DNA of 9,886 nucleotides, taken from positions 1-9,886 of the forward strand of contig JAEYUU010000547.1 of the NCBI GenBank assembly GCA_023429545.1, read 5' to 3'. Numbering within the stretch: the stretch's first letter is position 1; each line of letters starts with the position of its first letter. A model generated the notes under the pieces. That model did no database searches and was not told the DNA's origin. It was given only the letters and a program-made list of their open reading frames with translations. The stretch is from Verrucomicrobiota bacterium (GTDB lineage: Bacteria > Verrucomicrobiota > Verrucomicrobiia > Verrucomicrobiales > Verrucomicrobiaceae). A program made the position numbers and the translations under genes. Below, in pieces: positions 6,427 to 9,886 of the stretch.

Positions 6427-8910
6427 TCAATTCAAAAAGCGAAACTCCGCGGAAGCCATGAGCGCCTGGCAGAAGGCACTCCACGCGTACATGCTGATGT
6501 CGCCAGATTTCGCATGCTTCGCCTTCGCGGCATCCTGTGAATACTCGCTGAAGAACGTGCGTGTCGCCTGCGCCTCCTGCGCGGTGGGTGGGCGTCCGAA
6601 GGCCAGCCAGTAGGCATTGACCACGCGCGTGGGATTGTCCTTCGCGGAATCATAGACTCGGCGGGCGAACGCATCACTCAGCGCGATGACCTGCGCGTTG
6701 TTCATCAAGTAGAGGCTCTGCGAAGGCACGTTCGTTGTCTCACGATCTCCGGTGACGAGTGCGGGATTGGCGAAATCGAACAGGGCCAGCGCCTCCGGCA
6801 CCACATCGCGCATGAGGGGCAGATACACGGAACGATATTGCGAAGGCTGCTGTGTGGCCTGGATGTAGCGGAAGATGGCTTCACGTCCTTCGCCCGTGAC
6901 ACGTGAGATCGGAGAACCGGCCGGCGGATAAAAATCAAGTGTGCCGCTGATGGAGAGCATGGCATCGCGCAGGGATTCCGCATCCAGGCCGCGGGTGCTC
7001 ATGCGCCAGAAGAGCGTGTTGTCCGGATCCGCGGCGAAGTTCTGCGGGGCATGTTGCGTGGCTAGCTGGTAGGTGCGGCTGAGCACCATCTCGCGCAGCA
7101 TCTTCTTCACGGACCAGCCATTCTCCACGAAGCGGATGGCGAGCCAGTCGAGAAGTTCCGGATGGCTGGGCTGCTCACCCATGGCCCCGAAGTTGTCCTC
7201 CGTGGGTACGATGCCGCGACCGAAGAGCCAGCGCCACATGCGGTTCGCCATCACACGGGCGGTCTGAGGATTCTCGGCGCTGGCCAGCCAGTTCGCGAGA
7301 TCGAGGCGGCCGCTGCCTTTGGTGATCGCAGGGGGATCGCCGGGAAACATCACCTGCACGAATCCGCGCGGCACTGTCTCACCCTGCTGGGTGGCCTCGC
7401 CACGATTGAAGACAGGACTGTTGATGGGTTGCTTCCGGTCAAAAACTCCCATTGCGAGAATGCGCGCATTGCCCTGCTCATCGTAGCGATTGAGCTGGCC
7501 CTTGAGATCACCGGTTTGCTGCCGGATCGCGAGCAGCTTGAATACATCAGCATCTTTGCCGCTGCGCCGCGCGGCTATCGCTTCCTGCTGGCGTTCAACG
7601 CGCACCTCTTCCAGTTGCTGCACACGCCGCGCCAGGTCAGCACGCGCGGAAGCGCTGATGCCTTCAAAGCCAGCCGCCATGCCTGATTCTCGGCCCAACT
7701 CCACGAGGTCGGATGGATGATTGTTCTGGATGGCATTCGTGGTGCCGTACAAGGTCTCGCTGCTCAGGAAGATGCCTGCGAGCGCGTAGTAGTCCTTCTG
7801 CGGGATGGGATCGAACTTATGATCATGGCAGCGCGCACAGGCGACGGTGGTGCCGAGCACGGCCTGGGTGAGCGTGTCGATCTGTTCGTCAGCGACTTCG
7901 AGAGCAAACTGTCGCGGGTTGCGTTCGTTGTGCGGCTTGGAACCAATGGCGAGAAAGCCGGTGGCCACGATCTTCTTGCTCTGGTCCACCGCATCCTTGA
8001 AGGGAAGAAGGTCGCCGGCAATCTGCTGACGAATGAATTCATTGTACGGCAGATCCTCATTGAAGGACCCGATCACCCAGTCGCGATACCTCCACGCGTG
8101 AGGATAGGGGACATTGATGTCCTTCCCGCTCGACTCCGCATAGCGCGCGACATCCAGCCAGTGGCGGCCCCAATATTCCCCAAAGCGCTCGGACGCCAGG
8201 AGGTTGTCCACCACGCGTGAGAATGCCTCTGGAGAAGTATCCTTCATGAAAGCTTGAATCTGATCCGGTGTGGGAGGTAGGCCGGTGAGATCAAAAGTGA
8301 CACGTCGTAGCAAGTCGAGCTTCTGGGCATCGGCTACGGGCTGCAGGCCTTTCTCTTCAAGCTTCGCCAGCACAAATCGATCAATGTCGGACTTTGGCCA
8401 TGCGGCATTCTTCACCTCAGGTGCCGGGGATTTCTTCGGCGGCTGGAATGCCCAGAACTTGCGGCCCTCCGCGATGTTGATCTCATTCTTCCTCCACTGA
8501 GATGAGGCTGCACCCGCATCCGCGACGAGTTCTCCACGAGGATCCGGAGCTCCCATTTTCACCCACGTTTCGAAGTCGGCGATGACGCTGTCCGGCAGCT
8601 TGCCTTTGGGCGGCATCTCCATGTCCTTGTTGGCATACCGGATCGCTTCAATGAGCGTGCTGTCGGAGAGGTTGCCCGGCACCACGGCAGGACCGGAGTC
8701 ACCGCCATGCAGTGTGGCTTCCTTGTTGTCCAGCATAAGACCACCCTTCACTTTCTTCGACTGGGCGGAGTGGCATTCATAGCACTTCTCCACCAGCACG
8801 GGGCGGATCTTGCGCTCGAAGAAGTTCCGCTGCTCATCCGTGATGTCGCCATGAGCGGCGGCGACCGGGATGGCCAGGGTGAGGAGCAGGCAGCAGGCTG
8901 GACGTTTCAT
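6427..8910 (-). CDS. PSC1/DUF1549/DUF1553 cytochrome-type exported protein
   Basis: This 827-residue protein has a Sec signal peptide (residues 1 to about 19, core CCLLLTLAIPVAAA). A planctomycete cytochrome C domain (PF07635) follows at about 30-125, with heme-binding C43-Y-E-C46-H47 and the likely distal Met in MEMPPKG (97-103). DUF1549 spans about 172-385 and includes FDLTGLPPTP (206-215), WGRHWLDVARYAES (247-260) and a second CxxCH, C358-A-R-C361-H362, within CHDHKFDPIP. A coiled-coil-like linker runs from about 422 to 445. DUF1553 spans about 533-790, with RVMANRMWRWLFGRGIV (552-568), GEQPSHPELLDWLA (578-591) and the NVPSQSLYLMNN segment (727-738). The C-terminus ends in SAEFRFLN. The protein is periplasmic and probably binds one or two c-type hemes. 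The family reaction is unknown. The ATG at 8910 is fixed by the signal peptide, and no Shine-Dalgarno sequence precedes it. DUF1501 follows 27 bp downstream, and the copper protein lies 117 bp upstream. Confidence 0.95.
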   Translation of the reverse strand: MKRPACCLLLTLAIPVAAAHGDITDEQRNFFERKIRPVLVEKCYECHSAQSKKVKGGLMLDNKEATLHGGDSGPAVVPGNLSDSTLIEAIRYANKDMEMPPKGKLPDSVIADFETWVKMGAPDPRGELVADAGAASSQWRKNEINIAEGRKFWAFQPPKKSPAPEVKNAAWPKSDIDRFVLAKLEEKGLQPVADAQKLDLLRRVTFDLTGLPPTPDQIQAFMKDTSPEAFSRVVDNLLASERFGEYWGRHWLDVARYAESSGKDINVPYPHAWRYRDWVIGSFNEDLPYNEFIRQQIAGDLLPFKDAVDQSKKIVATGFLAIGSKPHNERNPRQFALEVADEQIDTLTQAVLGTTVACARCHDHKFDPIPQKDYYALAGIFLSSETLYGTTNAIQNNHPSDLVELGRESGMAAGFEGISASARADLARRVQQLEEVRVERQQEAIAARRSGKDADVFKLLAIRQQTGDLKGQLNRYDEQGNARILAMGVFDRKQPINSPVFNRGEATQQGETVPRGFVQVMFPGDPPAITKGSGRLDLANWLASAENPQTARVMANRMWRWLFGRGIVPTEDNFGAMGEQPSHPELLDWLAIRFVENGWSVKKMLREMVLSRTYQLATQHAPQNFAADPDNTLFWRMSTRGLDAESLRDAMLSISGTLDFYPPAGSPISRVTGEGREAIFRYIQATQQPSQYRSVYLPLMRDVVPEALALFDFANPALVTGDRETTNVPSQSLYLMNNAQVIALSDAFARRVYDSAKDNPTRVVNAYWLAFGRPPTAQEAQATRTFFSEYSQDAAKAKHAKSGDISMYAWSAFCQALMASAEFRFLN

Positions 8911-8948
8911 GCCGGTGAGCAGGTGATGACCAATTCAACCGTGATGAC

Positions 8949-8987
8949 GCCGGAAGGTTGCGGGGAGTTGCGTGCAACAACCCCGGC
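8949..8987 (-). other. Stem-loop in the leader of the PSC1/DUF1553 gene
   Basis: GTTGC (8967-8971) and GCAAC (8974-8978) are near-adjacent arms, framed by GGGG (8962-8965) and CCCC (8981-8984). Outer GCCGG (8949-8953) can pair instead with CCGGC (8983-8987). The hairpin lies about 40-75 bases in front of the PSC1-protein start codon. The inner loop is only two bases, so one inner pair must open. It may be a leader structure or a weak transcription barrier. No U-tract is present. Confidence 0.35.
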
Positions 8988-9010
8988 AGAGGTAGCTACG
9001 AACTGACGTG

Positions 9011-9026
9011 GCCACCCTGTGGTGGC
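9011..9026 (-). terminator. Tetraloop hairpin just after the copper-protein stop codon
   Basis: GCCACC (9011-9016) and GGTGGC (9021-9026) form a perfect 6-bp, GC-rich stem around a 4-base loop, beginning one base after the stop codon on the minus strand. There is no downstream U-tract, so it is at best a partial terminator or an mRNA 3'-end stabiliser inside the operon. It could set different expression of the upstream copper protein and the downstream PSC1/DUF1501 pair (inference). Confidence 0.4.
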
Positions 9027-9027
9027 T

Positions 9028-9886
9028 TCATTCCGTCGTATTCTCCGCCACCTTCACCTTCGGCAGCGGCACGAAGTGCTCGATGTAGCCAATCATCATC
9101 TCGTCAAACGTCTGGCTGCCCCAACGGACCTCTTTGTTGGGATCCGGATTGGCGGGGTTGCCCGTGCTATTGTCGTAAATGGCAGTGATCTTGATGACGC
9201 TGCCGCGAGGCACAAACTTCGGCTGCTTGTAGTCGTAGGCGAGCTGCCAGTTGAAGTCATAGCGGGGAATGTCCAGCAGCGTCTCCGTCTTGCCGTCGGG
9301 ATAGGTGATTTCGTATTTGAAGGCCTTGCCACGCACGTGCATGTGCGCCATGAAGGCGCTGAAGAGCATGTCAGTCGGAACGGCTTGCTGTCGGACTTCG
9401 ACATGTTCTGAGGCACCCGCGGGAATTCTGATTCGTGGATTCGCCACGGCGGCCACCTTCACTTCGTACTCCGGCGGCTCCTTGGCGAAGATCATGCCAA
9501 TCTTGAGCTGGTCCTCCACGGCCTTGCCGTTGGGCGTGTAGTGAATCTGGAAGCTGATGGTCGAGCCGGCTGGCAGGCGCTTGGCGTGTGCGGCCGGCAT
9601 CACGCGATGGGTGTTCCCCGGCACATACGCGGCCCAGTAGCCGTCACGACCTTCGTCACCGTCGGTGACCTTTGCGCCCTTATCATGCACGCGCACAATC
9701 ACATGATGCACCACCTGCGGTGCGGTTGGGATGATCTCATAGGCCTGCACCCAGCGATCCTCCGGGAAGGACGTGGTTACCGTGGCGCGCTGATACGGCA
9801 TCGTCCCTTCCGCCTTGATGGCAAAGGGCTTCGGCAGCGCGAATACCACGTCCGGCTTGCCAATGGTCCACTCTCCGGAGAACTGG
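9028..9886 (-). CDS. Copper type II monooxygenase-like (PHM-like) protein, C-terminal part
   Basis: The frame stays open to the window edge and gives 285 visible C-terminal residues. The GTG at 9849 is not a likely start, because it falls inside the family motif W-T-I-G-K-P-D-V-V (visible residues 6-14). The segment matches the peptidylglycine alpha-hydroxylating monooxygenase-like two-domain fold found at the C-terminus of planctomycete/verrucomicrobial redoxin- or cytochrome-fused proteins. Residues corresponding to all six PHM copper ligands are visible: the H60-H61 pair (VVHHVIV) and H115 (QIHYTPNG) for CuH; H181-x-H183 (HMHVRG) and a Met in EMMIGY (263 or 264) for CuM. Other landmarks are EDRWVQAYEI (42-51), IPRYDFNWQ (206-214) and NPANPDPNKEVRWG (243-256). 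By homology it would act in the periplasm on a C-H bond using O2 and copper. Its substrate and its N-terminal domain are outside what can be seen. It is probably the first visible gene of the operon with the PSC1 and DUF1501 genes. Confidence 0.88.
   Translation of the reverse strand, partial: QFSGEWTIGKPDVVFALPKPFAIKAEGTMPYQRATVTTSFPEDRWVQAYEIIPTAPQVVHHVIVRVHDKGAKVTDGDEGRDGYWAAYVPGNTHRVMPAAHAKRLPAGSTISFQIHYTPNGKAVEDQLKIGMIFAKEPPEYEVKVAAVANPRIRIPAGASEHVEVRQQAVPTDMLFSAFMAHMHVRGKAFKYEITYPDGKTETLLDIPRYDFNWQLAYDYKQPKFVPRGSVIKITAIYDNSTGNPANPDPNKEVRWGSQTFDEMMIGYIEHFVPLPKVKVAENTTE

Noticed and set aside
7717..8220. Plus-strand open frame of 167 codons inside the PSC1/DUF1549/DUF1553 gene
   Set aside because: It lies wholly antisense to conserved DUF1549 sequence and has no family features. 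It is a GC-driven shadow.
9847..9849. GTG as the start of the copper monooxygenase-like gene
   Set aside because: The frame continues upstream to the window edge, and the GTG codes a valine inside the conserved W-x-IG-x-PD motif. The real start is outside the window.

Overview
The window is GC-rich, densely coding bacterial chromosome. It most likely comes from the Planctomycetes-Verrucomicrobia-Chlamydiae superphylum, and a heterotrophic Verrucomicrobiae member is my best guess. The strongest taxonomic signals are the DUF1501 protein beside a PSC1/DUF1549/DUF1553 cytochrome-type protein, the copper type II monooxygenase-like protein of the 'W-x-IG-x-PD' type, and a large kinase-TM-TPR protein. 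All of these are expanded in that superphylum. The phylum is inferred from gene content only.

Layout. The left half is on the + strand: the C-terminal end of an unidentified gene (to 128), an AI-2E-family (PF01594) membrane protein (175-1374), an 860-residue kinase-like/TPR membrane protein (1502-4084), and a 254-residue protein of an unnamed family beginning MCCF (4138-4902). The right half is on the - strand, read from right to left: a copper monooxygenase-like protein cut by the window edge (9886-9028), a PSC1/DUF1549/DUF1553 protein (8910-6427) and a Tat-exported DUF1501 protein (6399-4999). The two blocks converge at about 4903-4998, where an inverted repeat overlaps the DUF1501 stop codon. 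There is no gene-free stretch over 300 bases. The longest gaps are 127 bp (1375-1501) and 117 bp (8911-9027). I see no tRNA, rRNA, CRISPR array or mobile element.

How the genes may work together. The three minus-strand products all appear to be exported: a Sec signal on the PSC1 protein, a Tat signal on the DUF1501 protein, and a probable periplasmic copper enzyme. They form a compact, probably co-transcribed set for a redox or hydrolytic job outside the cytoplasm. The substrate cannot be read from the sequence. On the plus strand the kinase-like protein keeps the nucleotide-binding loop and the lysine, but its catalytic loop reads HCN instead of HRD and its DFG motif reads DPV. It is therefore probably a pseudokinase, joined through one membrane helix and a coiled coil to a TPR domain predicted to lie outside the cytoplasm. 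It and the downstream MCCF gene are the least explained parts of the window.
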